Assembly: GCA_030068075.1 (NCBI GenBank)
Contig: CM057841.1
Location: 7,387,565-7,451,564 of the forward strand
DNA: 64,000 nucleotides
Source: Paguma larvata
Lineage: Eukaryota; Chordata; Mammalia; Carnivora; Viverridae
Direction of reading: 5' to 3'
Each line of letters begins with the position of its first letter. Position 1 is the first letter of the stretch. The translations under genes and the position numbers were made by a program. Below, piece after piece: positions 35,826-48,960 of this stretch. The notes below the pieces were generated by a model. The model saw only the letters and a program-made list of their open reading frames with translations. It did not search any database and was not told where the DNA came from.

Positions 35826-35920
35826 GCTTGCCAATTAGCAGAGTCCTCCAACCGGAGCAGGGAGCCATGGATTGTAGAGGGGGAAGTCAGCAGAAAGGAC
35901 CATGTAGGGGAGTGGATAAC
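35826..35920 (+). pseudogene. KRAB-B exon of zinc-finger unit 2 (degenerate)
   Basis: After atcattag (AG 35824-35825), in phase with KRAB-A, the sequence reads GLPISRVLQPEQGAMDCRGG, resembling G(Y/L)xxSxP....LEQGxxPW. The E-Q-G core remains, the PW does not, and no GT donor is seen at the expected end. Confidence 0.65.
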
Positions 35921-35957
35921 GGCCAGGAGGATGAGTGAAAACCTAAGGAGCTAGAAC

Positions 35958-36170
35958 CTTTTTTTTTTTTAACGTTTATCTTGAGAGAGAAAGAGAGACA
36001 GATTATGAGAGGGGGACGGGCAGAGAGAGAGGGAGACACAGGGTCCAAAGCAGGCTCCAGGCTCTGAGCTGTCAGCACAGAGACCGACACGGGACTCAAA
36101 CTCACAGACAGTAAGATCATGACCTGAGCCAAAGTCAGAGGCTTAACCAACTGAGCCACCCAGGCGCCCC
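35958..36170 (-). repeat. CAN SINE
   Basis: aggagctagaacctt on both sides. Confidence 0.93.
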
Positions 36171-36228
36171 AGGAGCTAGAACCTTTGATAGGTTATTTTG
36201 AGGACATTACTTAAAAACCCTCGAAACT

Positions 36229-36349
36229 TTGGGGTGCCTGGTTGGCTCAGTTGGTAGAGCATGTGGCTCTTGATCTTAGGGTCATGAGTTCAAGCTCCAC
36301 ACTGGGTATAGAGACTACCCAAATTAAATAAATAAGCTTTAAACAAAAG
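36229..36349 (+). repeat. CAN SINE, short form
   Basis: No CT tract. Confidence 0.8.
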
Positions 36350-36710
36350 GAGATAGGCCGTTATGTCTTTGCACTCTGTCTCAGATCTGGGATTCAACTA
36401 GGACCCGGCTTTCTTGGTTCTTCTCTGTTTCCAACATCCTCACTCTTCCTCACCAGCACCGCTCAGGTTGCCTTCCTCCTACTCAACATCTCACCTGTGA
36501 TCAGAATTAAGCTTCTAGATACACACATGGATATTTCCCCTTTACCATGACTTTTATATCCCCCTGCTTCCCTTCTATTTTCTCTTCTTCTACTGGATGC
36601 CTCTAACCTGTATCTTACAAAATCCTCATTTGTAAGGATCCTTGATCCTCATTCTGAGAGTTGGCCTCTTCCACTACCTAATCGTATGCAGATTCATTGG
36701 TCTCCTTCCT
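36350..36710. other. Unassigned intronic DNA before the unit 2 finger exon
   Basis: Nothing recognised besides the polypyrimidine tract and acceptor at 36,700-36,712. Confidence 0.4.
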
Positions 36711-36712
36711 AG

Positions 36713-38200
<1,488 letters not shown>

Positions 38201-38325
38201 ATCGCAAGCATATGGGAGAGAATTCTTATGGTGACTGAAGAGAAGCTTCCATTCAGGTATTTACTTTCTGGAGAGAGCTAAAATGAGAGAGACATCTAGT
38301 GCAGTAAATAAATATGTTGAAATCA

Positions 38326-38545
38326 GGGCGCCTGGGAGGCTCAGTCAGTTAAGCGGCCAACTTCTGCTCAGGTCATGATCTCGAAGTCTGTGAGTTCAAC
38401 CCCTGCATCTGGCTCTGTACTGACAGCTCAGAGCCTGGATCCTGCTTCAGATTCTGGGTCTCCCTCTCCCTCTGCCCCTCCTGCTCTCATCCTCTCTCTG
38501 TCTCTCAAAAAAAAAAACATTAAAAGAAATTAAAAATAAATAAAT
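38326..38545 (+). repeat. CAN SINE
   Basis: taaataaatatg on both sides. Confidence 0.9.
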
Positions 38546-38654
38546 ATGACAAAGTTTTCTATAATAACCCTAAGTGCATTATTCATCAAGAAAATGCATA
38601 CACGGGAGAAACTGAATTCAGCAACTGTGCAAAAATTTGTCACACAGAAGTGTT

Positions 38655-38910
38655 AGCAGGTGCTTGGGAGGCTGCGTCTGACTCTGTGTTTCGGGTCAGG
38701 TCACGATCGCGCGGTCCTGGGATCTAGCCCAAGCCCCACACAGCTGGCTCTGTGCTGGGTGTGGGGGCTGCTGGAGGTTCTCTTTCTCTCGCGCTGTCTC
38801 TCCCCTTCTCCCTCTGCCCCTCCCCAGCTTGAGCGTGTGTGCATGCACTCTCTCTCTAAAATATATATATATATATATACACACATATATATATATAAAT
38901 TTTTAAAAAG
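38655..38910 (+). repeat. CAN SINE, divergent
   Basis: Tail is a (TA)n/(CA) microsatellite at 38,861-38,897. Confidence 0.8.
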
Positions 38911-39458
38911 TGGTAGTGCATTCATTCTACAACAGAAAACCGGCCACTGTGAATGTAGTAATTTTGTGAAAACTTTCTTCAAGAAGTGTAGGTCATTTTA
39001 TATCAGAGAAACTCATATGGAAAAGAAATTGTACAAGGGAGGGAATGTTGTAGTATTTTCATTAAGAAACCAAATTTCAGATGCATCAGAGAGTTTTACT
39101 CTGAGTGAATCATAGAAGAGTAATAAATGTGAGAAAAACCTTTCATTGAAAGTCCAAAGCATGTGATATTAGAGAATTTACACTAAGGAATAACTCCGAT
39201 TGCCATAAATAATGCTTGAAAACCTTTTCTGATTATGAAAAAAAAATGTCTGCAGGCAATATATATAAAAATCTAAACCTATGAATGTATTAAGTGTGAG
39301 GACGACTACGCCATGAATATACTTTATTGTGTATAAGAATTTATAATTACAAAAAATTAATCCAGGTCAGTGAAATGAGGAAATGATTTCCTCTGGAAAT
39401 AATTTTGTAAAGTAAGTCATGTTCTTGCCGTGAACACCATGTCGATAAACTATTTCAG

Positions 39459-39650
39459 GGGTGCCTGGGTCGCTCAGTTGGTTAAGTGTTCAGCTCTTGA
39501 TTTGGGCTCAGGTAGTGAGATCAAGCCCCGCATCAGGCTCTGAGCTGGCAGTGAGGAGCCTGCTTGGGATTCTCTCTCCTCTCGCTCTCTGCCCCTCCCC
39601 TGCTCATGTTCTCTTTTTCTCAAAATAAACAAACTTTAAAAAAAAGAAAA
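39459..39650 (+). repeat. CAN SINE
   Basis: actatttca / atatttcaa at its edges. Confidence 0.88.
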
Positions 39651-39796
39651 TATTTCAAAAGGCTTTCAGTGGGAAGAGATCAGTGTTCACTATGAGGTGT
39701 GAGAATTTTTAAGTGTGTGAGTAAATGAAATATTCAGAAGAAGTTACCAACTATTTCAGCTATATATCTACATGTTTACTTCCTGAGAATACCAGC

Positions 39797-39838
39797 CAAA
39801 GGTGGAGGCTTAACCGACTGAGGCGCTCAGATGCCCCC
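39797..39838 (-). repeat. CAN SINE, head fragment
   Basis: Only ggcttaaccgactgaggcgc...gcccc remains. Confidence 0.6.
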
Positions 39839-39845
39839 AAAATAA

Positions 39846-40070
39846 AGGGGCGCCTGAGTGGCTCAGTCAGTTAAACGTTTGACCCTTGATTTCGGCTCAG
39901 GTCATGATCTCACAGTTCTTGAGTTCGAGCCCCACATCGGGCTCTGCACTGACAGCATGGAGCCTGCTTGGGATCCTCTGTCTCCTTCTCTTTTCTCTCT
40001 CTGTCCCCTCCAGCCTTCTGGCTCTCTCTCAAAACTAAATTAATTAATTTTTCAAAAAAGGAAGAAAGAA
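39846..40070 (+). repeat. CAN SINE
   Basis: Tail gaagaaagaaag. Confidence 0.9.
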
Positions 40071-40506
40071 AGAAACCAAGATCAGAGTGTTGGATGTACG
40101 TACCCATTGCTACCGAGGCATCATAGCTTTTAGGCCATCTCAGTAGGCAGAGCTAGAAAATACCCATGTGCACACATGTGCCACACAGCCCTATGTGTGT
40201 GTGTGCATAACCATAGGTCTCATTGATAATTCTCATTTTAGTCCAACGCCATGCTTCCTTCTAGTCTTCCTCCTCTCCATAGTTGTTACTCTCTTCTCCA
40301 AGAGATCTTTTTCTCATTACTCTAAAAATACTTATTTTCTCAACACCTAGGACACACAGAAAGGAATTTCACAGCAGCTAACTTATACTGTTGTCAAAAA
40401 TGTCCTGACTAGAGTTACTATTCGTTGATAGTTCTTTTTATCCCAACTATGAGGTATATATTTAAAATGCTGTGTTTAAAAATTACTTGGCAGGGTGGGA
40501 GGGGCA

Positions 40507-40727
40507 GGCACCTGGGTGGCTCGGTTGGTTAAGCGCCCGACTCTCGACTTCAGCTCAGGTCATGATCTCACGGTTGGTGAGTTCGATCTCTGTGTCAGCC
40601 TCTGCGCTGGAACCATGGAGCCGGCTTGGGGGAGCCTGTCCCCCTCTCTCTCTGCTCCTCCCCTGCTTACTCGTGCATGTGCTCTTTCTCTCTCTCTCTC
40701 TCTCTCTCAAAATAAATTTTTAAAAAG
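40507..40727 (+). repeat. CAN SINE
   Basis: Ends (TC)n then aaaataaattttt. Confidence 0.9.
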
Positions 40728-40768
40728 GGGTACCTGGGTGGCTCAGTCTATAATAAATAAAAATTTTA
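40727..40768 (+). repeat. CAN SINE, head joined to tail
   Basis: About 20 bp of head, then directly taataaataaaaa; the body is deleted. Confidence 0.6.
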
Positions 40769-40806
40769 AAAACTCAACATAAATTTGGGCAAAACAATCT
40801 ATACTT

Positions 40807-41010
40807 AAAAAAAAAAGATGTTAGGATGTTTATTTTTGAGAAAAAGAGAGCTAGAGTGCAAGCAGGGGAGGGGCAGAGGGGCGGCGGGGTGGTGGGGGAC
40901 ACAGAATCTGAAGCAGGCTCCAGGCTCTGAGCTGTCAGCACAGAGCCTGACACAGGGCTTGAACTCTGTCTTGAACCGAGAGATCATGACCTGAGCCACC
41001 TAGGCACCCC
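40807..41010 (-). repeat. CAN SINE in old LTR
   Basis: ctatactt on both sides. Confidence 0.88.
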
Positions 41011-42138
41011 TATACTTTCAAGTTGGGAGGGGGTTAGGGACAGCACAGTCCTCTAAGGTATTTTGGAAACAAGGTTTCCAGGACCTTGAAGGGGCTAACT
41101 GTTGTTGGGAAAAGGTCATTTGTTACTTGCCAGGGTCCAGCTCCGGTGAGTCCAGGGGCGCCCGAAAGATGAACGGTCAGGTGAAAGGAATGAGAGAGCC
41201 ACGAGATGTAGTCTGATCCCTAAGCAGGCAGCTCTGGCAACTCTGGCAACTCCGCCCCGCTGGTCTCAGTGTCTTTATTTTTAAAGGTAGTAGTGACATT
41301 ACATCAAGGAGTGGCATTCCATAGTTTGATGTCTTTAACAATAATGCGCTTTTACCAGGAAGGTGGCAACTTCCTCAATCCTGTATGTTGGTTTCGGATT
41401 AATTAACATATAAATTTAGGGGTGTTGCCTTGAGCCCTTAATGTTAATTATCTGTCAACAGGAGAAATCAGGGCGTTGCCTTGAGGCCTATACTTCCAAC
41501 TACAATGGGGGAGGTGCAACCCATCTGGCAAGGGTGGAACTCTCAATGCTTGTCCTTTTGCTTCTGAATAAGTACACTCACATAGTCTCCTTCAGATGTT
41601 ATCCATCAATGCATCACATTCCACGTCCCCTTCTTTACTTGAATGTCATAAAACAAAAGAGCGTTACCTCCCTTCAGGTCAACGAGGGCTGCTCAAGAAA
41701 TCCAAGCCTGAGAAATTATTTAGAAGGAGGTAAGACTGGGTGCCATTTGATCGGCAAGAGCCTTGTAAATCGTCTGCCTTTCCACACAGGTGGTGTCTCA
41801 GCCCGTGAGCCCAAGATGGCTCCCCACAGTTACTGTCTGATAAAACCTCAGCCATGAGACCCTTCTGATGTCTATCAGCGGGCCATATGCTTGGAGGATA
41901 TATTTTGGGAATAGAGACAAAGGAAGTTTCCAGAGGAATTTGTTTGTGTTAAAGTAGACTTATAGGATACTGAGGGGGGAGGTGTCAGGCTAAGATTGCC
42001 TTTTGCCCTGAGCAGAGTGTCATCATCCAGGCAGCCGAGCTCCTAGAAGAGGGTCACTTTGCCTGTTTCAAGGACTTGTCAATGGGCTGTAAGCAGTGAG
42101 GAAATTTAATTTTTCATTTGCCTTTTTTTCCCACATCA
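41011..42138 (-). repeat. Older LTR interrupted by the 701-bp solo LTR and a SINE
   Basis: The - strand runs from TGATGTGGG (42138) through ggcaaaaggcaatcttag and tccaaggtcctggaaacc-like U3 sequence to about 41,011. It matches the + strand LTR at 25,805-26,370 in both halves (before 41,835 and after 41,122), which shows where the solo LTR was inserted. A SINE cuts it at 41,010. Confidence 0.7.
41128..41828 (-). repeat. Solo LTR (701 bp) with perfect 6-bp target duplication
   Basis: The element starts TGTGGGGAGCC and ends ...GACCCTGGCA on the - strand, with GTTACT flanking both sides on the + strand (41122-41127 and 41829-41834). AATAAAGA on the - strand near 41,280 marks the R region. TG...CA ends and a 6-bp duplication fit a class II retroviral LTR. 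No internal sequence is present. It interrupts an older LTR. Its 138-codon open frame on the + strand (41,441-41,857) is antisense and probably chance. Confidence 0.85.
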
Positions 42139-42427
42139 AACCTACTTGACAAAAAGCGTCTAACCCAAGTACTTATAATCAGTCCTTAACTATATTTGAA
42201 CAGTAAGATTTCATAGTGTCTTTCCATTATTTTTAACCTCTTAGGAATTTCGAAGTGTCTGATAATAACGTCAGAACACCGTTATTATACTAGTCAAATA
42301 TACTTAAGAGAATCGCACACAGACATTTTGGAGCAATAAGAAATAATTTGGCTTCATTTTTGTTTCACTGCAAATTTCCACAAGACAAAATCATTAGAAA
42401 CCAAGCTTTTATTGTTTTAAAGCAATA

Positions 42428-42535
42428 AGGGGATGCCTGGCTGGCTCAGTCAGTAGAGCATGCGACTCTTGATCTCAGGGTTTTGAATTCAAGCCCCATG
42501 TTGGGGGTGGAGATTACTTAAAGAAAAAGAAAATT
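42428..42535 (+). repeat. CAN SINE, short form
   Basis: No CT tract. Confidence 0.8.
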
Positions 42536-42631
42536 GCAGAAAACGTAAATTAATATACCACGGTTTATCCACACACCTATGAATGTACTCCCAGATTGTT
42601 TCAAGTTGGGGGCTATTATAAATGAAGCTAC

Positions 42632-42838
42632 TGTGGGGGTGCCTGGGTGGCTCAGTTGATTAAGCACCTGACTTCAGCTTGGTCATTATATCATGGCTGG
42701 TGACTTCAAGTCCCATATGGGTCTCAGCCCACTTCAGATCATCTCCCTCTTTCTCTGCCCCTACCCCCCCCCCAACTTCTGTGTGCTCTCTCTCATGTGC
42801 GCGCTCTCAAAAATAAATAAACGTTAAAAAAATAATAA
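42632..42838 (+). repeat. CAN SINE
   Basis: First in a run of five + strand copies. Confidence 0.88.
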
Positions 42839-42938
42839 AGTTACTATTAACCTTCTTACATTCTTTTTGTTGAAATGTTTTTGGTTTCTTTGGGTAAATA
42901 TCTGGTAGCTGGGGAGCTGTTTTAAAAAATGTAGTTGT

Positions 42939-43152
42939 GGGGGCGCCTGGGTGGCTCAGTTGGTTAAGCATCCAGCTTCACCTCAGGTCATGATCTCGAG
43001 GTTCGTGGGTTTGAGCCCCACATCGGGCTCTGTGCTGACAGTTCAGCACCTGGAGCCTGCTTCTGATTCTGTCTCTCACTTGCTCTCTGCCCCTCCCCTG
43101 CTCGTGCTCTGTCACTGTCTCTCTCAAAAATAAATAAACATTTAAAAAAAAT
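42939..43152 (+). repeat. CAN SINE
   Basis: Near consensus. Confidence 0.92.
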
Positions 43153-43348
43153 TGGGGACGCCTGGGTGGCTCAGTCGGTTAAGCATCCAACTTTGTCTCA
43201 AGTCATGATCTTGCAGTCACGTTGGGCTCTGTGCTGACAGCTCAAAGCCTAGAGCCTGCTGTGGATTCTGGTCTCTCTCTCTCTCTCTGACACCCTACTG
43301 CTTACTCTCACTCTCTCTCTCAAAAATAAATAAACATTAAAAAATTTC
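43153..43348 (+). repeat. CAN SINE
   Basis: Starts in the tail of the previous copy. Confidence 0.9.
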
Positions 43349-43363
43349 TTTAAATATAGTTTT

Positions 43364-43569
43364 AGGGGCTCTTGGGTGGCTCAGTCAGTTGCATGTCTAA
43401 CTTCAGCTCAGATCATGATTTCATGGTTCCTGGGCTCAAGCCCCCTGTTGGGGCTCTGTGCTGATAGTGCAGAGCCTACTTTAGATTCTATGTCTCCCCT
43501 TCTCTCTGCCCTTCCCCCACATGCACTCACTCTGTCTCTCAAAAATAAGCATTAAAAAACATTTTTTAA
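43364..43569 (+). repeat. CAN SINE
   Basis: Head ggggctcttgggtggctcag. Confidence 0.9.
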
Positions 43570-43578
43570 TAAATAAAA

Positions 43579-43825
43579 TAGGGGCGCCTGGGTGGCTCAG
43601 TTGGTTGGGCGGCCGACTTCGGCTCAGGTCATGATCTTGCGGTCTGTGAGTTCGAGCCCCGCGTCGGACTCTGTGCTGATGGCTCAGAGCCTGGAGCCTG
43701 CTTCTGATTCTATGTCTCCCTCTCTCTCTGCCCTTCCCCTGTTCATGCTGTGGCTGTATGTCTCTCAAAAATAAATAAACATTAAAAAAAAATTAAAAAT
43801 AAATAAATAAATAAAATAAAATATG
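43579..43825 (+). repeat. CAN SINE
   Basis: Near consensus; long (AAAT)n tail. Confidence 0.92.
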
Positions 43826-44400
43826 TAGTTTTGTTGCGATCTAATTGACATGTAGCACTGTGTAAGTTCATGGTTCACACAGTGATTTGGCTTACCTATA
43901 TTGTGGAATCGTCACTACAGTAAATTGACTTGTCCGTCATCTCTTAGATGCAATAAAGAGAAAGCAAAAAAAGAAAAAAGTCTTTTCCTTGTGATGAAAG
44001 CTCTTAGGATTTGCCCTCTTAACAACTTTCGAGCACCCCATACGGTAGTGTTCCCCGTCATCACAGTGTCTGTTCCATCCCTAGTACTTCTTCCTCTAGT
44101 AACTGGAAGTTCGTACCTTTGACCACTTGCCTCTAAATTCCCCTGCGCCTGTCCCCACTGTTGGTCACCAACAATCACTGTAGGTTGATCTCTTTCTCTA
44201 AGAGTTTGATGGGTTTTGTTTTGTTTTTAGATTCCACATTTAAGTGAGATCATACAGTACTTGTCTTCCTCTGATTTATTTCACTTAGCATAGTGCCCTC
44301 AAGGTCCATCCTTGTTGTTGCAAATAAATGGCAAGATTTCCTCATTTTTGTTGTTGTTGTTGTTGTTTTAATGGCTAAAGAATAGAATATGTAGTTGCTA
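43826..44400 (-). repeat. L1 3' region, antisense
   Basis: Style markers: ttgtggaatcgtcactacag, ccacatttaagtgagatcat, tttcacttagcatagtgccc, and a (TTG)n tract near 44,350. Confidence 0.55.
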
Positions 44401-44469
44401 ATCTGTGTTTTTAACTATGTCCCTGGCTGGCTCTGTTGTGGCCACTGCATTATGGAAAAATTGCCACAG

Positions 44470-45260
44470 ACGGTATTTGGGAGAGGGTGGGGGAGGCTGG
44501 GAATATGGGGGCAAACAGTGTACAGTGGTTACAACCTGTTTTCTTCAGTCTAGTAACAGTGAGGGGTGAGGTGAGGGCCAGTCTCTGGAATACACATTCG
44601 GATGGATGAGGATATCCTGGATGTCTTGGAAGGTTGTTTGTTTAGGGGGCCCCCAGAAACCTCACTCTGGAGAAGCTGACAGGGAGGCTGGCAAGTTCAG
44701 AGTCTCTCGCAGTGGGGATGAAGAGGTGAGATTCTGCCAAACTTGCACTTCCTTAATTGTGCCATAGCTCCAAGCAACCACTAGGTGGGGTGTGTATTCT
44801 TTTATTATTTTTATTATTTTTATTTTTTTTATTTTTGAGAGAGAGCGAGAGAGAGCACGAGCGAGCATGGCAGGGGCAGAGAGAGAGAGAATCCCAAACA
44901 GGCTTTGCACTGTCAACATGGAGCCTGCTGCAAGGCTCGAACTCACCAACTATGAGATCATGCCCTGGAAGTCAGATGCTTAACCAACTGAGCCACCCAG
45001 GTGCCCCATTGGAGGTTGTGTTCTAACTCAAGTTTTCATTAGCTCTTGAACAAATAACACAGGAGTGGCATCAACGTCAGGTCAGGCCAGAGTTGTTTCA
45101 CTTGCTGTCCCTTTGATCTCCCAGATTTCTCTTTTCTAGTAAGCCCGATTTTAGATAACATAGCTCTGATATGAATAGGATGCCCTACTTCAGAGTCTCT
45201 GGACCAGAAGCCAAGAGGCTTCTTTAGTGTAAAGGGAAAGGAAAACAAGATGAATTCATT
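44470..45260 (+). repeat. Local tandem paralog A (with SINE)
   Basis: It shares three collinear anchors with 46,930-47,430: ctctggaata/gcacattc, a ccactaggtgg/ccacaaggtgg core, and atgccctactt...ccagaagc. Identity unknown. Confidence 0.5.
44797..45008 (-). repeat. CAN SINE in paralog A
   Basis: Tail has (TTAT)n. Confidence 0.9.
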
Positions 45261-45277
45261 TTTTTTAAATACCTCCC

Positions 45278-45492
45278 CCCTTTTTTTAAACATTTATTTA
45301 TGTTTTGAGAAAGAGAGATAGAGCACAAGCAGGGAAGGGGCAGAGAGAGAGGGAGACACAGAAGCTGAAGCAGTCTCGAGGCTCCGAGCTGTCAAGCACA
45401 CAGCCCCATGTGGGGCTTGAACTCATAAACTGTGAGATCATGACCTAAGCCGAAGTCGGATGCTTAACTGACTGAGCCACCCAGGCACCCCT
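45278..45492 (-). repeat. CAN SINE
   Basis: Full length. Confidence 0.9.
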
Positions 45493-46243
45493 ACAATTGT
45501 TTATCCTACTGTTGATGGACATTCAATTTGTTTCCAGTTTGGTACTATTATGAAATACGTACGTATTTTATAATCTTGGGCACACTCTGTTATTCAGCTG
45601 TGTTTTTCCCTCACGTACAGTGTATGTGTCCTAGTGTTCATAGGCATGCATTTGTTGGCAGGGCATTTATCTAGGAGAGGATTTGTTGGGTCATAAAGTG
45701 ACTTTTAAAAGACTTTGAAGTGGAAAATGGACACGTATACAAGAGTAGTAAGCTTCAAAAGTTGAAAACATTCTGCAATCTCTCGCTGATTGCCTTTTTT
45801 TCCTCCGGGGATTATTTCTAATCAAATATCATATGTCATGTCCTTTCTCCCTTAAATACGTACATATTTTAGTACGTATCTGTAACTAATAAGGACTTAA
45901 AATGACTATAGCCACCATTACACCCAACAATAACAATAATTTTTTTAATATATTAGGGTTCTCCAAAGAAACAGAACCAATAGGTTGCGTGGGTGTGAGT
46001 GTGTGATTCATTGTGAGGCACCCGCTTGCGTGATTATGGAGGCTGAGAATTTGGAGTCGCAGAGGGCGAGGAAGATGTCTTTCCGATTAGTAACTTGTTA
46101 GCTGTTTCTGAGAACCTCTCCTTTTGGAATAGAACATTGACAGGCCTACCTCGCCCCCATCTGCCACTTCTAGACCAAAGCAGCTCCACAGCGTATTGAA
46201 CAAGATATGGGGGACAGCAACCTTTCTGTCAAGATTTGTTTTG
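45493..46243 (-). repeat. Old LINE sequence and an unnamed interspersed repeat
   Basis: 45,493-45,940: antisense L1 style (ctgttgatggacattcaattt). 45,950-46,120: ttagggttctccaaagaaacag ... gattatggaggctgagaa, a widespread mammalian repeat whose family I cannot name. Confidence 0.4.
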
Positions 46244-46392
46244 CTGGGGCACCTGAGTGGCTCGGTCGGTTGAGCGACTGACTTCGGCTCCGATCATGGT
46301 CTCATGGTTCCTGAGTTTGAGCCCCGAATCGGGCTCTGGGTTGAGAGCATGGAGCCTGCTTGGGGTTCTCTCTCTGCCCCTCCCCTGCTCAT

Positions 46393-46427
<35 letters not shown>

Positions 46428-46465
46428 AATAAATAAACATTAATTTTTTTATTTTTTATTTTTTT
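46244..46465 (+). repeat. CAN SINE
   Basis: Long (TC)n at 46,395-46,424. Confidence 0.9.
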
Positions 46466-46929
46466 GCTAACGTACCTGCCCACATTGCCCTCCTAAGAGC
46501 TGCCTCACCACTCAGAAGAAGACCATTTGTTCTTGGGTGTGGACTTATCTGTGTTTCCAAGATCCGATACTAGTTCTTATTCTGTTCCCTTGTAAAGAGA
46601 GCTCTAATCCAACTGCTAATCATCAGAGGAATCTGATTGAACACACAGTTACCAGGGGGGTTTGTGAATAAATACAGATTCCTGCATTCTGTACCGGACT
46701 CTGTTGATGAGATGACTTGATGCTGCAGTGACCTAACCCGTATTTAGAAACACGCCTCCCCAGGTGATTCTGACAGAACAGCCTCAGCTGTTCCCCAATC
46801 CACATTGGGGAAACAAGTGACCTAGATGTATTTGGAGCCAGGAGAGCCAGGAGATGGAAACACAAGGAAAAAACACAGTTGCTCAATTTTCAATGTCCCA
46901 AGATTATGAGACATTCACGCAGAGTCTCT
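46466..46929. other. Unassigned DNA
   Basis: Nothing recognised between the SINE at 46,244 and paralog B. 47,431-47,721 is likewise unassigned. Confidence 0.35.
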
Positions 46930-47430
46930 TTTTATCTAGTAGCAAGTTTATCTAGTATCTTAGGGTGGGAGGAGATACAGGAGACGTGCCCACTCTCCTA
47001 TCTCTGGAATGCACATTCTGGAATGAACGAGAGGACTTCCTGGATTACAAAACAGATTTCCTTGTTCAGGTGCACTTGGAAATTCACTTTGGGGGAACTC
47101 ACCAGAAAGAGAATCTTCTAGATTCTTCTAGAGGTCTCTCCCAGTGAGGTTAGGTTGTGGAACTGAGGAGGCGGCCAGACTCCTGTTTCCTTGCTTAGTG
47201 TTCTGGAAGCCACAAGGTGGAGCTCGATTCCTAAGTCTGTTTTCTTTAGCGCTTGAAGGACACCAAAGCTGGGATTGTTCACTGCTGCTTCCTTTTGAAC
47301 CCTCAGCTCTCCCTGTCCTAATAAATCCAAATTTAGAGAACTGCAGTGTCTCTATGAATGGGTTGCCCTACTTGAAGCAGCCTCAATCCAGAAGCTATGA
47401 AGCTTTCCTTGTATGAAGGAAAAGGGATCT
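46930..47430 (+). repeat. Local tandem paralog B
   Basis: See the copy at 44,470-45,260; the same anchors occur in the same order without the SINE. Open frames here have no known domain. Confidence 0.5.
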
Positions 47431-47721
47431 GAATTTCCCTGAACGGTTAAACAAAAAAAATTGGAATATAACAAACCTAAGGGCAAAAACAGATAAAAGA
47501 TAAACATGGAGATTAACACATTTGCATAAAATAAATCCCCACGTACCACCAGCAACAGAGATCACAGCATTCCAGAAGCCATCAGTCACAGCATACATTT
47601 TCCTGATTGGTTTCTCTCCTTCCTTCCAATTATATAACCATTATCTCGATTATGGCAAGCAATTCATCACTTTCCTTCATGATTTTACTGCATAGGTCTA
47701 TATGTCTAAACTGTATGGTTT

Positions 47722-47906
47722 AGGGGCATCTGGGTGTCTCAGTCATTTAAGTGTCCAACTCCCGATTTGGCCTCAGGTCATAATTTCATAGTTTGTGGGT
47801 TTGAGCCCTGTATCCAGCTTTGTACTGACAGTGTGGAGCCTGCCTGGGATTCTCTCTCCCCCTCTCTCTCTGCCCCTCCTCTGCTTGTGCTCTCTAAATA
47901 AACAAA
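47722..47906 (+). repeat. CAN SINE
   Basis: Followed directly by the next copy's target site. Confidence 0.88.
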
Positions 47907-47924
47907 CTATAGTTCAACTTTATT

Positions 47925-48156
47925 TATTTATTTTTTTTGTTATTTTAAATTTTTTTAACGTGTATTTATTTTTGAGAGACATAGAGACAGAGTATGAGCA
48001 GGGGAAGGGCAGAGAGAGGGGGATACAGAATCTGAAGCAGGCTCCAGGCTCTGAGCCGTCAGCACAGAGCCCGATGCGGGGCTCGAACTCACAGACCGTG
48101 GGATCATGACCTGAGCCGAAGTCGGCCACTTAACCGACTGAGCCACCCAGGTGCCC
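47925..48156 (-). repeat. CAN SINE
   Basis: Perfect 18-bp duplication ctatagttcaactttatt at 47,907-47,924 and 48,157-48,174. Confidence 0.95.
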
Positions 48157-48174
48157 CTATAGTTCAACTTTATT

Positions 48175-48960
48175 AACTAAAAATTTTAAAAACGTAAATG
48201 GAATACGGTACATACTGTTGTCTTTTTATTTTGTCTACGTGATGTGTATCAGATTCATGTTGTAGTTTTTAAATATCTTATTGCTAAATAGTAATTTACT
48301 GTTACTACACTTTATTCTGTTAATGAACTTTTGCATTGTTTATAGTTTGGAGCTATTGTAAACAATCCTACAGTGAACATTTGTGAAAATGTGTGCTGTT
48401 GAAATGAATACATAAAATTGAGGGTATGTGGGATTGCTGGGTATAGGAGTCTTTTTTTTTTTTAAGATTTTTTTATTTTTAAGTAGTCTCTCCACTGAGC
48501 ATGGGGCTCAAACTTACAACCCTGAGATCAAGAGTAGCATGCTCTACAGACTGAGCCAGCCAGGTGGCCCCAATTTTTAAAAAGTCTTAACAGGAATTTC
48601 AAATTTTCACAAAAGGAAATAAAATTATATAATGAATCCACCAGCCTCACTAATTATAAATATTTTGCTGATTTCATTTTCTTTTTCCCATTTCCTTTTT
48701 TCTACTCTGGAATATTGAAAAGCAAATGTAAAATATTCTATCATAAATTACTTCAGTCTGTATCTTTAAACAGATAGGGACTTTGCAAATAGCCACAATA
48801 CCACTAACACACCCAAACAAACAATAATTCTTTAACTGGATTGATCTTTCTTGGCCAGCCTGATCAGGCTTCCACGTATACACCGAGAAAAGTTGTCTTT
48901 CTAAGAGATGTAGCAATGGGCTTTATAGCCCTAGCAATAAGTAAGAGCAGGAAAATCGAC
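48175..48960 (-). repeat. Old L1 3' sequence, cut by a SINE
   Basis: 48,175-48,450 has agtttggagctattgtaaac and gggattgctgggtatag (antisense L1); 48,572-48,960 looks like further old LINE 3' sequence. Confidence 0.5.
48452..48571 (-). repeat. CAN SINE, short form
   Basis: Body ttaagtagtctctccactgag. Confidence 0.8.

Larger units (their letters stand above)
38201..39760 (+). pseudogene. 3' part and 3' UTR of dead zinc-finger unit 2, with SINE insertions
   Basis: Finger-like scraps continue (tgaatgtagtaattttgtgaa, tcatatggaaaagaaat, gtgtgaggacgactacgcc), interrupted by SINEs at 38,326, 38,655 and 39,459. No convincing poly(A) signal was singled out. Confidence 0.5.
42139..42930 (-). repeat. 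Unassigned DNA then L1 3' sequence, cut by SINEs
   Basis: 42,139-42,427 is unassigned. 42,540-42,631 and 42,839-42,930 form one antisense L1 stretch (gttgggggctattataaatg...), split by a SINE. Confidence 0.45.

Noticed and set aside
41441..41857. 138-codon + strand open frame
   Set aside because: It is antisense to the 701-bp solo LTR and crosses its edge; no domain features.
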